From Kingella oralis (lineage in GTDB: Bacteria > Pseudomonadota > Gammaproteobacteria > Burkholderiales > Neisseriaceae), in contig CAJPSG010000093.1 of assembly GCA_905373195.1 (NCBI GenBank), positions 1 to 5,516 on the forward strand: 5,516 nucleotides of DNA. Reading direction: 5' to 3'. This document shows positions 1 through 5,010 of the stretch, one piece after another (the stretch's first letter is position 1; the number at the start of each line of letters is the position of its first letter). Position numbers and translations under genes: made by a program. The notes beneath the pieces are model-generated. The model was not told the DNA's origin and made no database searches. It saw only the letters and a list, made by a program, of their open reading frames with translations.

Positions 1-67
1 TTTTGCGCGGGTGTTGGGGCGCGAGCCGCTGGGGGCGACAGAATTTGCGGGGCATGAGGCAGCCTGA
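1..67 (+). CDS. 3' end of a possible NAD(P)-binding (NmrA/SDR-type) oxidoreductase, partial
   Basis: Only the last 21 complete codons are present, read in the frame starting at base 2 and ending at TGA 65-67. The tail includes ARVLGREPLGATEF and ends in GHEAA. A C-terminal LGREP followed by a short helix ending in EF is common in NmrA-like/SDR NAD(P)H-binding proteins, so I suggest that family by resemblance only. The stop codon lies inside the DUS at 57-68, so that repeat encodes the last residues (E-A-A-stop). The Rossmann motif and active site would lie outside the window. It runs opposite to the two decayed genes to its right. The reading frame is fairly convincing; the family is tentative. 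Confidence 0.45.
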   Translation, partial: FARVLGREPLGATEFAGHEAA

Positions 68-68
68 A
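57..68 (+). repeat. DNA uptake sequence (AG-kingDUS), perfect copy overlapping a stop codon
   Basis: Exact AGGCAGCCTGAA, unpaired. Bases 65-67 (TGA) are the stop codon of the partial upstream gene. In Neisseriaceae such 12-mers are bound by the type IV pilus minor pilin ComP and bias uptake towards related DNA. Confidence 0.9.
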
Positions 69-74
69 AACGGG

Positions 75-214
75 CTACGGCATATATCGCGCGGCAAACA
101 ACGCCACCACATCGCCCGCGCGCAGATAATGTTGCCGATGTCGTCGTGCGGGAAAACGTAGGCGTATTTTTGGGCAAAGGTGGCGAGATAGGAGGCGCTA
201 TGATTTTGGCGCAT
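75..214 (-). pseudogene. Short unidentified coding remnant with a probable frameshift
   Basis: On the minus strand an ATG at 214-212 starts a stretch with typical codon use for this genome, including SYLATFAQKYAY and VFPHDDIGNII. Around the GC-rich run near 104-125 the frame turns to unlikely protein (MWWRCLPRD). A one-base shift gives a natural-looking ending, RAGDVVALFAARYMP, with TAG at 77-75. I therefore read it as a frameshifted fragment of about 45 residues. The frame is also open a little upstream of the ATG (LIDSESLT), so the true gene may have been longer. I do not recognise the family and assign no function. It could instead be a chance open stretch, since the opposite strand is also partly open here. 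Confidence 0.3.
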
Positions 215-236
215 AGTGAGGCTTTCTGAATCAATT

Positions 237-279
237 AAAGGCAGCCTGAAAACAGAATTTCCCGTTTCAGGCTGCCTTT
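237..279. terminator. DUS inverted repeat, T-flanked hairpin (bidirectional terminator candidate)
   Basis: Two perfect DUS face each other: 239-250 on + and 266-277 on -. Arms 237-251 and 265-279 give a 15-bp perfect stem with a 13-base loop. The right arm runs into TTTT (277-280) and the left arm begins with AAA, so transcripts from either side would end in a U run. It lies between the remnant at 75-214 and the pseudogene ending at 387, both on the minus strand. Inverted DUS pairs commonly double as rho-independent terminators in Neisseriaceae. Confidence 0.75.
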
Positions 280-317
280 TATAAACCAAGCAAGTGCAAA
301 ACACGCCCGCAAACGCA

Positions 318-361
318 TTTTCAGGCTGCCTCATCATCCCCGCGATTAGGCAGCCTGAAAA
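318..361. repeat. DUS inverted repeat, inverse topology
   Basis: Perfect DUS at 320-331 (-) and 348-359 (+). Arms 318-331 and 348-361 form 14 bp with a 16-base loop. The stem starts with TTTTCAGG and ends with CCTGAAAA, so no U run follows the hairpin on either strand. It is a weaker terminator candidate than the hairpin at 237-279. It lies just beyond the stop codon of the minus-strand pseudogene. Confidence 0.75.
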
Positions 362-386
362 GCAAAATAACAGCGCAGATTATCGT

Positions 387-1123
387 TTACAACCGAAACC
401 CCGCATCAAACCCCAGCTCGCGTTTCGCCTTCTCACTGGACAGCCGCGCATTGCCGTCCGCCGCGTTGTAAATGGCAGATTACTCGCATTGCAATGCCAG
501 CACCGCCGCGTGCGCCGCCGCTTCTGCGTGCACAGGCGGGGCAAAATCCACAGGCGCGCCAAAGCCCGTGCCTGCGCCATACAGCCAGCCATAGCGCAGC
601 ACAATGCCGATAAACGCAGGGTTAGCGGTGATTTGCTGCTCCAAGCTGTGCACCGCGCGCGGTTTCGTCGTAGGCAGGCTCGGCAAAATCCAGCAGCGGC
701 GCATCTTCGGTAACAGGCTGCGGCGCATCGGGCGCATACACAAACGCAATGCTTTGCGCGATGATTTTTTTTCACGCCCGCCGCCTTAGCTGCGCGGACT
801 AAATTGCGCGTGTCCTCGTCGCGGATGCGGGCATTGTGCACCAACGCGGCTTCCATTTAGTCGGCAGCCAAGCCGTCGGGCAGGTCGGTCAGCTCGTAGA
901 AAACCACATCGGGGCGGATGTCGCCCACAATTTTCAGCAAGCTCTCCGCGTCAAACGCATCCACCACCACGGGCTTGATGCCGTGCGCCGCAAGCATTTC
1001 GGCTTTGGCAGGGCTGCGCGTGGTGCCATACACTTCATGCCCCGCCGCCAGCAGCATTTTGCACAACGGCAAGCCAATCACGCCGCTTGCGCCTGCTACG
1101 AACATTTTTTGTTTCTGCGCCAT
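387..1123 (-). pseudogene. NAD-dependent epimerase/dehydratase (extended SDR family), multiply broken
   Basis: The minus-strand ATG at 1123-1121 has a ribosome site (AAGGAA, 1134-1129). A possible -10 (TACAAT) lies at 1164-1159, but no good -35 is seen. The N-terminus is a Rossmann fold with GASGVIG at residues 11-17. The rest can be followed across three frames. TAA at 859-857 interrupts between GLAAD and MEAALVHNARIR. An A8 run (complement of T 765-772) carries one base too many, after which IAFVYAPDAP resumes one frame over. A second shift lies at the GC run 653-662, giving VHSLEQQ and VLRYGWLYGAGTGF. TAA at 482-480 precedes IYNAADGNARLSSEKAKREL, and the reading ends at TAA 389-387. Pieced together this is about 240 residues, covering a near full-length short NAD-binding epimerase-like protein. 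Four separate lesions make sequencing error unlikely and preclude function. Confidence 0.88.
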
Positions 1124-1197
1124 TTTCGTTCCTTCGGATAAGGGTTAAAAGAGCGCGGATTGTACGCGATGTGTCGCGCCAAACGGTTAAACCATCA

Positions 1198-1240
1198 AAG
1201 GCAGCCTGAAAAACCTAGCCACGGCTTTTCAGGCTGCCTT
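1198..1240. repeat. DUS inverted repeat between divergent genes
   Basis: Perfect DUS at 1199-1210 (+) and 1228-1239 (-). Arms 1198-1212 and 1226-1240 form 15 bp with a 13-base loop. It sits between the start of the minus-strand pseudogene and the start of apaH on +, so by position it ends neither gene. It could insulate the two start regions or act purely as an uptake site. The apaH promoter should lie at or to the right of it, but I see no convincing -35/-10 pair. Confidence 0.75.
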
Positions 1241-1281
1241 ACAATTCCGCCGTTATCTATCATTATTGTTCACAAAAAACC

Positions 1282-2097
1282 ATGTCTCACTACGCCATTG
1301 GCGACCTACAAGGCTGCTACGCCGAGTTCACCGCCCTGCTCAACCAAATCCAGTTCAACCCCAGCCGCGACACCCTCTGGCTGGTGGGCGACATCGTCAA
1401 TCGCGGGCCGCAATCGCTCGAATGCCTGCAATACTGCATCCAACACGAAGGCAGCGTACAAATCGTACTCGGCAACCACGACCTCCACCTGCTCGCCCTG
1501 ATGCACGGCTACGGCAAGCTCAAACACCGCGATACCCTCGATGCCATCCTCAACCACCCGCAAATGCCCAAAATGCGCGACTGGCTGCGCCAACAACCCC
1601 TGATGCGCCACACCGCCAGCCACGCCCTTGTGCACGCAGGCATCCATCCCGAGTGGACAATCCCCCAAGCGCAAGCACTTGCCAACGAAGTTGCCGCGCA
1701 GATTTCAGGCAGCCAAGCCCGCACATTCTTCGCGCAAATGTATGGCAACCACCCCAGCCAATGGCAGCCTGAAAGCCAAGGCATAGACCGCCTGCGCTTC
1801 ATCACCAACGTGTTCACCCGCATGCGCGTGCTCAACCCCGACAACAGCCTAGACTACGACTACAAAGAAACCTACGCAGGCATCCCCGCGCCCCAACGCG
1901 CATGGTTTGACGCGCCAAACCGCCAGCACACCAGCCACGAAATCATCTTCGGACATTGGTCAGCCCTCGGCTACCGCCGCGAAAAACACATCTGGTCGCT
2001 GGATACAGGTGCGCTGTGGGGCGAAGCGCTTACCGCCGTAAACATCCACACAGGCGAACGCTTTACCCAGCCTAGTTTTCAGCGTAAACAGTTTTAG
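1282..2097 (+). CDS. apaH: Bis(5'-nucleosyl)-tetraphosphatase, symmetrical (ApaH)
   Basis: ApaH (EC 3.6.1.41) splits diadenosine tetraphosphate into two ADP in the cytoplasm and, as shown in E. coli, also removes Np4 caps from RNA. The 271 residues match the usual length (about 270-280). Metallophosphatase motifs appear in order: GDLQGC (7-12), GDIVNRG (36-42), GNHD (64-67), HAGI (118-121), GHW (224-226) and the C-terminal DTG (241-243). All expected metal ligands (D8, D37, N65, H118) are visible. The ATG at 1282 gives the canonical ApaH N-terminus MSHYAIGDLQG, although no clear Shine-Dalgarno precedes it (CACAAAAAACC). The gene appears monocistronic, flanked on both sides by DUS hairpins. 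A near-DUS inside it (1762-1773) encodes W-Q-P-E. Confidence 0.97.
   Translation: MSHYAIGDLQGCYAEFTALLNQIQFNPSRDTLWLVGDIVNRGPQSLECLQYCIQHEGSVQIVLGNHDLHLLALMHGYGKLKHRDTLDAILNHPQMPKMRDWLRQQPLMRHTASHALVHAGIHPEWTIPQAQALANEVAAQISGSQARTFFAQMYGNHPSQWQPESQGIDRLRFITNVFTRMRVLNPDNSLDYDYKETYAGIPAPQRAWFDAPNRQHTSHEIIFGHWSALGYRREKHIWSLDTGALWGEALTAVNIHTGERFTQPSFQRKQF
1762..1773 (+). repeat. Degenerate DUS inside apaH (11/12)
   Basis: TGGCAGCCTGAA differs from AGGCAGCCTGAA only at the first base and keeps the inner GCAGCCTGAA intact. Read in the apaH frame it gives W-Q-P-E. It may be a usable weaker uptake site tolerated by the protein. Confidence 0.55.
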
Positions 2098-2123
2098 CGA
2101 TTTTAATTTCAACGTTCACCCAT

Positions 2124-2165
2124 TTTCAGGCTGCCTCAAACAACCACCATCAAGGCAGCCTGAAA
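2124..2165. repeat. DUS inverted repeat after apaH
   Basis: Perfect DUS at 2125-2136 (-) and 2153-2164 (+). Arms 2124-2136 and 2153-2165 form 13 bp with a 16-base loop, starting 27 bases after the apaH stop. The position suits a terminator, but the hairpin is followed by ACGTTT, not a U run, so termination may be weak or factor-dependent. Confidence 0.7.
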
Positions 2166-2193
2166 CGTTTGTAAACTCAGCAACCAATGGAGC

Positions 2194-2210
2194 GTCGGCG
2201 GTTCGCCGAC
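2194..2210. repeat. Short perfect hairpin GTCGGCG-GTT-CGCCGAC
   Basis: A 7-bp GC-rich stem (2194-2200 with 2204-2210) closes a 3-base loop. It is unrelated in sequence to the DUS. No U run follows, so it is not a classical terminator. It could be part of a dispersed intergenic repeat or a structured RNA element; function unknown. Confidence 0.5.
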
Positions 2211-2270
2211 ATCATGCCAACCAGTAAAGCCTGATTGAATATGCCATTAAACGATTGCCATCCCATCGCC

Positions 2271-2319
2271 GTTTTCAGGCTGCCTTATTCCGCGTCCCAA
2301 CAATAGGCAGCCTGAAAAC
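2271..2319. repeat. DUS inverted repeat, second pair in the apaH downstream gap
   Basis: Perfect DUS at 2274-2285 (-) and 2305-2316 (+). Arms 2271-2285 and 2305-2319 give 15 bp with a 19-base loop. The + copy could instead pair with the lone - copy at 2353-2364, so two mutually exclusive folds exist in any RNA that crosses this region. Confidence 0.75.
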
Positions 2320-2352
2320 CCATTCCCATGCCATCCCACGCCCAGCCCCCAT

Positions 2353-2364
2353 TTCAGGCTGCCT
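2353..2364 (-). repeat. DNA uptake sequence, perfect single copy
   Basis: TTCAGGCTGCCT on the + strand, an exact DUS on the minus strand. It lies 39 bases upstream of the -35 box of the next gene. Confidence 0.9.
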
Positions 2365-2402
2365 CAACCCTCGCCCAACATGTAAAGCAAACGCAAACCC
2401 AT

Positions 2403-2431
2403 TTGACAACCCCACCCAAAAGCAGTCTAAT
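2403..2431 (+). promoter_or_regulatory. Sigma70-type promoter of the secreted-protein gene
   Basis: The -35 box TTGACA (2403-2408) matches consensus exactly. A 17-base spacer leads to the -10 box TCTAAT (2426-2431), which matches 5 of 6. Transcription should start near 2438, leaving about 39 bases of leader before the ATG at 2477. This supports choosing that ATG over upstream starts in the same frame. Confidence 0.8.
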
Positions 2432-2476
2432 CGCGCCCAGTCGTGGCAACCGCCACCCCAACGAAACGGAGACAAC

Positions 2477-2968
2477 ATGAAACTCATCCCCATGCTAACC
2501 ACTGCCATCCTCGCAACCACCATCCTCACCGCCCAAGCCGCCCCCAAAGGCGAGCAAGAGCTCACCCCCACCACCAACAGCCAAACCTCAACCCAAAGCG
2601 AAATTGACAGCAAAAAAGAAGTCGCCTACACCTGCCAAATTCTGCAAGACAACAAACTGCAAAATATCAAACTCACCGCCATGTATGGCATCAAAAACAA
2701 CCAACCCATCGTCGCTCAAGTGCGCATCAACGGCGTAACTACCCCAGGCATGTGGCGCGACACCAGCTTCAATCTACTCAACCGCTTTATCAGCAACGAC
2801 CCCGCCGAGCGCACCACCGTGTGGACTACCATGCCCGCCGATGCCAGCAAGCTCACCCAAGTGGATGGCGGCAAACTCTCCGTAGCCGAAAAAGCAGGCG
2901 CACCACAAAGCGTGATTGCCGACAACTGCCGCCTAGACAAAGCCGCCACCGCCAAACTCAACAAATAA
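2477..2968 (+). CDS. Secreted two-cysteine protein, adhesin complex protein / MliC-like
   Basis: This is a 163-residue exported protein. The start at 2477 is supported by an ACGGAG ribosome site, the promoter just upstream and a clean signal peptide (MKLIPM, hydrophobic stretch to about residue 18, probable cleavage after AQA at 21). A polar Thr/Ser/Gln-rich linker (about 25-47) precedes a folded domain with VAYTCQ (C53) and NCRLD (C151), likely a disulfide. A Y-x-C-Q start, an internal INGV strand and a late C-terminal cysteine recall the Neisseria adhesin complex protein (ACP) and the MliC/PliC lysozyme inhibitors, which are periplasmic or surface beta-barrels. No lipobox is seen, so it should be soluble in the periplasm or surface-associated. 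Family membership is by pattern only. It may head a unit with the membrane protein and glycosyltransferase downstream. Confidence 0.75.
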   Translation: MKLIPMLTTAILATTILTAQAAPKGEQELTPTTNSQTSTQSEIDSKKEVAYTCQILQDNKLQNIKLTAMYGIKNNQPIVAQVRINGVTTPGMWRDTSFNLLNRFISNDPAERTTVWTTMPADASKLTQVDGGKLSVAEKAGAPQSVIADNCRLDKAATAKLNK

Positions 2969-2973
2969 TCCCC

Positions 2974-3014
2974 AGGCAGCCTGAAAACATTGTTTCACCC
3001 GTTTCAGGCTGCCT
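2974..3014. repeat. DUS inverted repeat directly after the secreted-protein gene
   Basis: Perfect DUS at 2974-2985 (+) and 3003-3014 (-). Arms 2974-2986 and 3002-3014 give 13 bp with a 15-base loop, starting 6 bases after the stop codon. No U run follows (CAAATT), so it may only attenuate or stabilise the upstream message. Confidence 0.72.
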
Positions 3015-3032
3015 CAAATTCCCCAACAACAA

Positions 3033-3070
3033 AGGCAGCCCGAAAACCATCTCCCCCTTTCAGGCTGCCT
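3033..3070. repeat. Imperfect DUS inverted repeat before the small membrane protein
   Basis: A variant copy AGGCAGCCCGAA (3033-3044, T to C at position 9) faces a perfect minus-strand DUS (3059-3070). Arms 3033-3045 and 3058-3070 pair with one C-A mismatch (3041 with 3062) and a 12-base loop. The perfect copy ends 14 bases before the next ATG. The variant could also pair with the DUS at 3003-3014, so alternative folds are possible in this leader. Confidence 0.65.
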
Positions 3071-3084
3071 CAATCACGCCCACC

Positions 3085-3258
3085 ATGTTCACCCGCTATC
3101 TCACCCTTATCAGCGCCTTCATCCTCATCCTACTCATCATCCGTAACCTCCTCACCCGCCAACAACAACGCAGCATAGACACCGCCACCAAACAAATCGC
3201 CAAAATCCTCCTGATTACCAGCCTCATCGCCGCCACCTACACCCTAATCAAAGACTAA
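3085..3258 (+). CDS. Small two-helix membrane protein, hypothetical
   Basis: This is 57 residues with two hydrophobic segments (about 5-19, LTLISAFILILLII, and 38-55, IAKILLITSLIAATYTLI), joined by a basic and polar loop (RNLLTRQQQRSIDTATKQ). By the positive-inside rule the loop would face the cytoplasm with both ends outside. The ATG at 3085 is the only sensible start, because upstream codons in frame are translated DUS. No Shine-Dalgarno is visible. The stop is 5 bases before the glycosyltransferase ATG, which suggests translational coupling and perhaps a shared role at the inner membrane. I do not recognise the family. The reading is supported by hydrophobic pattern, spacing and matching codon use. 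Confidence 0.7.
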   Translation: MFTRYLTLISAFILILLIIRNLLTRQQQRSIDTATKQIAKILLITSLIAATYTLIKD

Positions 3259-3263
3259 ACACC

Positions 3264-4058
3264 ATGCCCACCCCCATCACCGTAACCATGCTCGTCAAAA
3301 ACGCCGAACGCTACCTCCCCGAAGCCCTCAACGCCCTCGCTAGCTTCAACGAAGTCCTACTGCTAGACAACGGCTCCACCGACCAAACGCTTGCCATCGC
3401 CGCCCAATACCCCAACGTAACCCTACACCACCACCCCTTCGACGGCTTTGGCAACATGAAAAACCGCGCCGCCGCCCTCGCCAAAAACGACTGGATACTC
3501 AACATCGACAGCGACGAAATCATCAGCCCCGAGCTGCTTACCAGCATCCAACAAGCCGACCTAACGCAGCCTGAAAACATCTACGCCCTTAACCGCATCA
3601 ACCACTACCAACGCCGCCCCATCACAGGCTGCGGCTGGTCGCCCGACATCATCCCCCGCCTCTACAACCGCACCCACACCCAATACAACAGCCGCGCCGT
3701 CCACGAGGCCCTCATCATCCCCCAAGGCAACACCCCCAAGCTGCTTGCGGGCAACCTCAACCACTACACCTACGACAGCATAGAAGCCCTTATCCGCAAA
3801 ATGCAGCAATACAGCAGCCTCTACGCCGAGCAAAACGCAGGACACAAAACCAGCAGCCCCCTTGCCGCCCTAATGCACGGCGCATGGAGTTTCATCCGCA
3901 GCTACCTTCTCAAAAGCGGCTGGAAACACGGCGCAGACGGGCTCACCATCTGCCTCACCCAAGCCGCAGGTTCCTACTACAAATACGCCAAACTCAACGA
4001 GCGCAACCGCGCAATAAAAAGCCAACAACACATTGACACCCCCCCCGAAACCCACTAA
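3264..4058 (+). CDS. Family 2 glycosyltransferase, LPS-core LgtF/WaaE-like
   Basis: The 264 residues have a GT-A fold layout. An N-terminal [17 protein letters not shown] is followed by [13 protein letters not shown] (30-42) with nucleotide-sugar-binding D35. [12 protein letters not shown] (59-70) and the DxD metal motif NIDSDE (80-85) come next, then [11 protein letters not shown] (125-135) and RAVHEAL (144-150). The FGNxKNxA and DADE-like motifs are typical of the beta-1,4-glucosyltransferase group (WaaE, Neisseria LgtF) that extends the heptose of LPS/LOS at the inner face of the inner membrane. The exact sugar and acceptor cannot be read. No ribosome site is seen, so translation may be coupled to the gene 5 bases upstream. 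The last codons contain a C8 run and the rplM promoter. A near-DUS (3564-3575) encodes T-Q-P-E. Confidence 0.9.
   Translation: MPTPITVTMLVKNAERYLPEALNALASFNEVLLLDNGSTDQTLAIAAQYPNVTLHHHPFDGFGNMKNRAAALAKNDWILNIDSDEIISPELLTSIQQADLTQPENIYALNRINHYQRRPITGCGWSPDIIPRLYNRTHTQYNSRAVHEALIIPQGNTPKLLAGNLNHYTYDSIEALIRKMQQYSSLYAEQNAGHKTSSPLAALMHGAWSFIRSYLLKSGWKHGADGLTICLTQAAGSYYKYAKLNERNRAIKSQQHIDTPPETH
3564..3575 (+). repeat. Degenerate DUS inside the glycosyltransferase (11/12)
   Basis: ACGCAGCCTGAA differs from the DUS only at the second base and keeps GCAGCCTGAA. In the gene's frame it codes T-Q-P-E, the same Q-P-E as the near-copy in apaH. Confidence 0.55.
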
Positions 4059-4061
4059 AAT
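4033..4061 (+). promoter_or_regulatory. Sigma70-type promoter of rplM-rpsI inside the glycosyltransferase 3' end
   Basis: TTGACA (4033-4038) is a perfect -35, then exactly 17 bases, then TAAAAT (4056-4061), 5 of 6 to consensus. The first three bases of the -10 are the glycosyltransferase stop codon (TAA 4056-4058). Transcription should begin near 4068, giving a leader of about 34 bases. The spacer contains a run of eight C (4039-4046). Confidence 0.85.
4039..4046 (+). repeat. C8 homopolymer in promoter spacer and coding sequence
   Basis: Eight consecutive C supply the end of a Thr codon and two Pro codons (ACC CCC CCC) of the glycosyltransferase and half of the rplM promoter spacer. Poly-C/poly-G runs in LOS glycosyltransferase genes and in promoter spacers (porA, fetA, opc) are known phase-variation sites in Neisseria. 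Eight is at the short end for frequent slippage. Confidence 0.8.
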
Positions 4062-4101
4062 CCGCCGTTTCTTTTATCTAATATTTATTGGAAACCATTT
4101 T

Positions 4102-4533
4102 ATGAAAACCTTTTCAGCGAAACCGCATGAAGTGCAACGCGAATGGTTTGTGATTGATGCCACAGACAAAGTGCTAGGGCGCGTAGCAGCCGAAGTTGCC
4201 AGCCGTTTGCGTGGCAAACACAAACCAGAATACACCCCGCATGTTGATACAGGCGACTACATCATCGTTATTAACGCCGACAAACTGCGTGTAACAGGCA
4301 ACAAATTTGAAGGCAAAAAATACTACCGCCACTCAGGCTTCCCCGGTGGTTTGTATGAGCGCACCTTCCGCCAAATGCAAGAAAAACAACCGGGGCGCGC
4401 ATTAGAAGTAGCCGTAAAAGGCATGTTGCCCAAAGGCCCATTAGATTACGCGATGATCCGCAAACTCAAAGTTTACGCAGGCGCAGAACACCAACACGCC
4501 GCGCAACAACCCAAAGTTTTAGAAATTAAATAA
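4102..4533 (+). CDS. rplM: 50S ribosomal protein L13
   Basis: L13 is an early-assembly protein of the large subunit that binds 23S rRNA. The 143 residues match the family length. Recognisable blocks are [19 protein letters not shown] (19-37 approx.), [19 protein letters not shown], then [27 protein letters not shown] and a late [19 protein letters not shown] 4102 is chosen because it gives the usual MKTFSAKP start; an open upstream extension in frame reaches 4033 but overlaps the promoter. A modest TTGGAAA ribosome site precedes it. It is co-transcribed with rpsI, 11 bases downstream. Codon use (CGT, GAA, TTG, GTT) differs from the C-ending neighbours, as expected for a highly expressed gene. 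Confidence 0.98.
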   Translation: MKTFSAKPHEVQREWFVIDATDKVLGRVAAEVASRLRGKHKPEYTPHVDTGDYIIVINADKLRVTGNKFEGKKYYRHSGFPGGLYERTFRQMQEKQPGRALEVAVKGMLPKGPLDYAMIRKLKVYAGAEHQHAAQQPKVLEIK

Positions 4534-4544
4534 GGACACGACAA

Positions 4545-4937
4545 ATGAACGGTAAATATTACTACGGCACAGGTCGCCGCAAAAGCTCAGTAGCTCGCGT
4601 GTTCTTGCAAAAAGGCAAAGGTCAAATCATCGTAAACGGTCGCCCCGTTGATGAATTTTTCTCACGCGAAACCAGCCGCATGTTGGTGCGCCAACCTTTG
4701 GTTTTGACTGAAAACGTTGAAGCATTTGACATCAAAGTAAACGTAGTGGGCGGCGGCGAAACAGGACAATCAGGTGCCATCCGCCACGGCATTACCCGCG
4801 CTTTGATTGACTACGATGCAGCCTTGAAACCTGCCCTTTCACAAGCTGGCTTTGTTACTCGCGATGCGCGTGAAGTGGAACGTAAAAAAGCAGGTTTGCG
4901 CAAAGCACGTCGCGCCAAACAATTCTCAAAACGCTAA
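4545..4937 (+). CDS. rpsI: 30S ribosomal protein S9
   Basis: S9 sits in the head of the small subunit, and its C-terminal tail reaches the P-site tRNA. The 130 residues are the standard length. Hallmarks are [16 protein letters not shown] near the start, [28 protein letters not shown], and the basic end [19 protein letters not shown], finishing in the conserved SKR. A strong AAGGA ribosome site (4532-4536) overlaps the rplM stop codon, so translation is closely linked. A hairpin terminator follows within 14 bases of the stop. Nothing is unusual in the protein. Confidence 0.98.
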   Translation: MNGKYYYGTGRRKSSVARVFLQKGKGQIIVNGRPVDEFFSRETSRMLVRQPLVLTENVEAFDIKVNVVGGGETGQSGAIRHGITRALIDYDAALKPALSQAGFVTRDAREVERKKAGLRKARRAKQFSKR

Positions 4938-4950
4938 TTGGCGTTTACAC

Positions 4951-4980
4951 AAAAACACTCTTCGGAGTGTTTTTTGTTTT
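4951..4980 (+). terminator. Rho-independent terminator of rplM-rpsI (UUCG tetraloop)
   Basis: A 10-bp stem (4951-4960 with 4965-4974) closes on C-TTCG-G, the very stable UUCG tetraloop, and runs into TTTTT-G-TTTT. This is the one classical terminator in the window not built from DUS. Confidence 0.93.
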
Positions 4981-5010
4981 GCTGTTGTTTTATTATTTTG
5001 CAAAGGTTTT

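Larger units (their letters stand above)
2098..2476. other. 379-base intergenic region between apaH and the secreted-protein gene
   Basis: No gene is supported here. An open frame joins the downstream gene from 2255, but it is only an upstream extension rich in translated DUS. The region holds, in order, a DUS hairpin after apaH (2124-2165), a short perfect hairpin (2194-2210), a second DUS pair (2271-2319), a lone DUS (2353-2364), and the promoter and ribosome site of the next gene. Five perfect DUS in under 250 bases is dense. Confidence 0.7.

Noticed and set aside
294..713. Open + frame of 139 codons opposite the epimerase pseudogene
   Set aside because: It begins in translated DUS, is very Arg-rich, and lies antisense to a recognisable SDR protein. 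It is a shadow frame.
765..772. A8/T8 run as a phase-variation switch for the epimerase
   Set aside because: Two in-frame stops and another frameshift elsewhere mean slippage here could not restore the protein.
1704..1715. Possible DUS inside apaH (TTCAGGCAGCCA)
   Set aside because: It has two mismatches, one inside the core, and is well explained as coding sequence.
2255..2476. 74-codon upstream extension of the secreted protein
   Set aside because: It consists of translated DUS and spacer, precedes and spans the promoter at 2403-2431, and would bury the signal peptide. The start at 2477 has a ribosome site.
57..3070. Repeated 12-mers as a CRISPR array
   Set aside because: Spacing is irregular, orientation alternates, and the unit equals a known DNA uptake sequence.
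4033..4101. Upstream extension of L13 from an alternative TTG start
   Set aside because: It would start at the -35 box of its own promoter, and L13 normally begins near MKTFSAKP.
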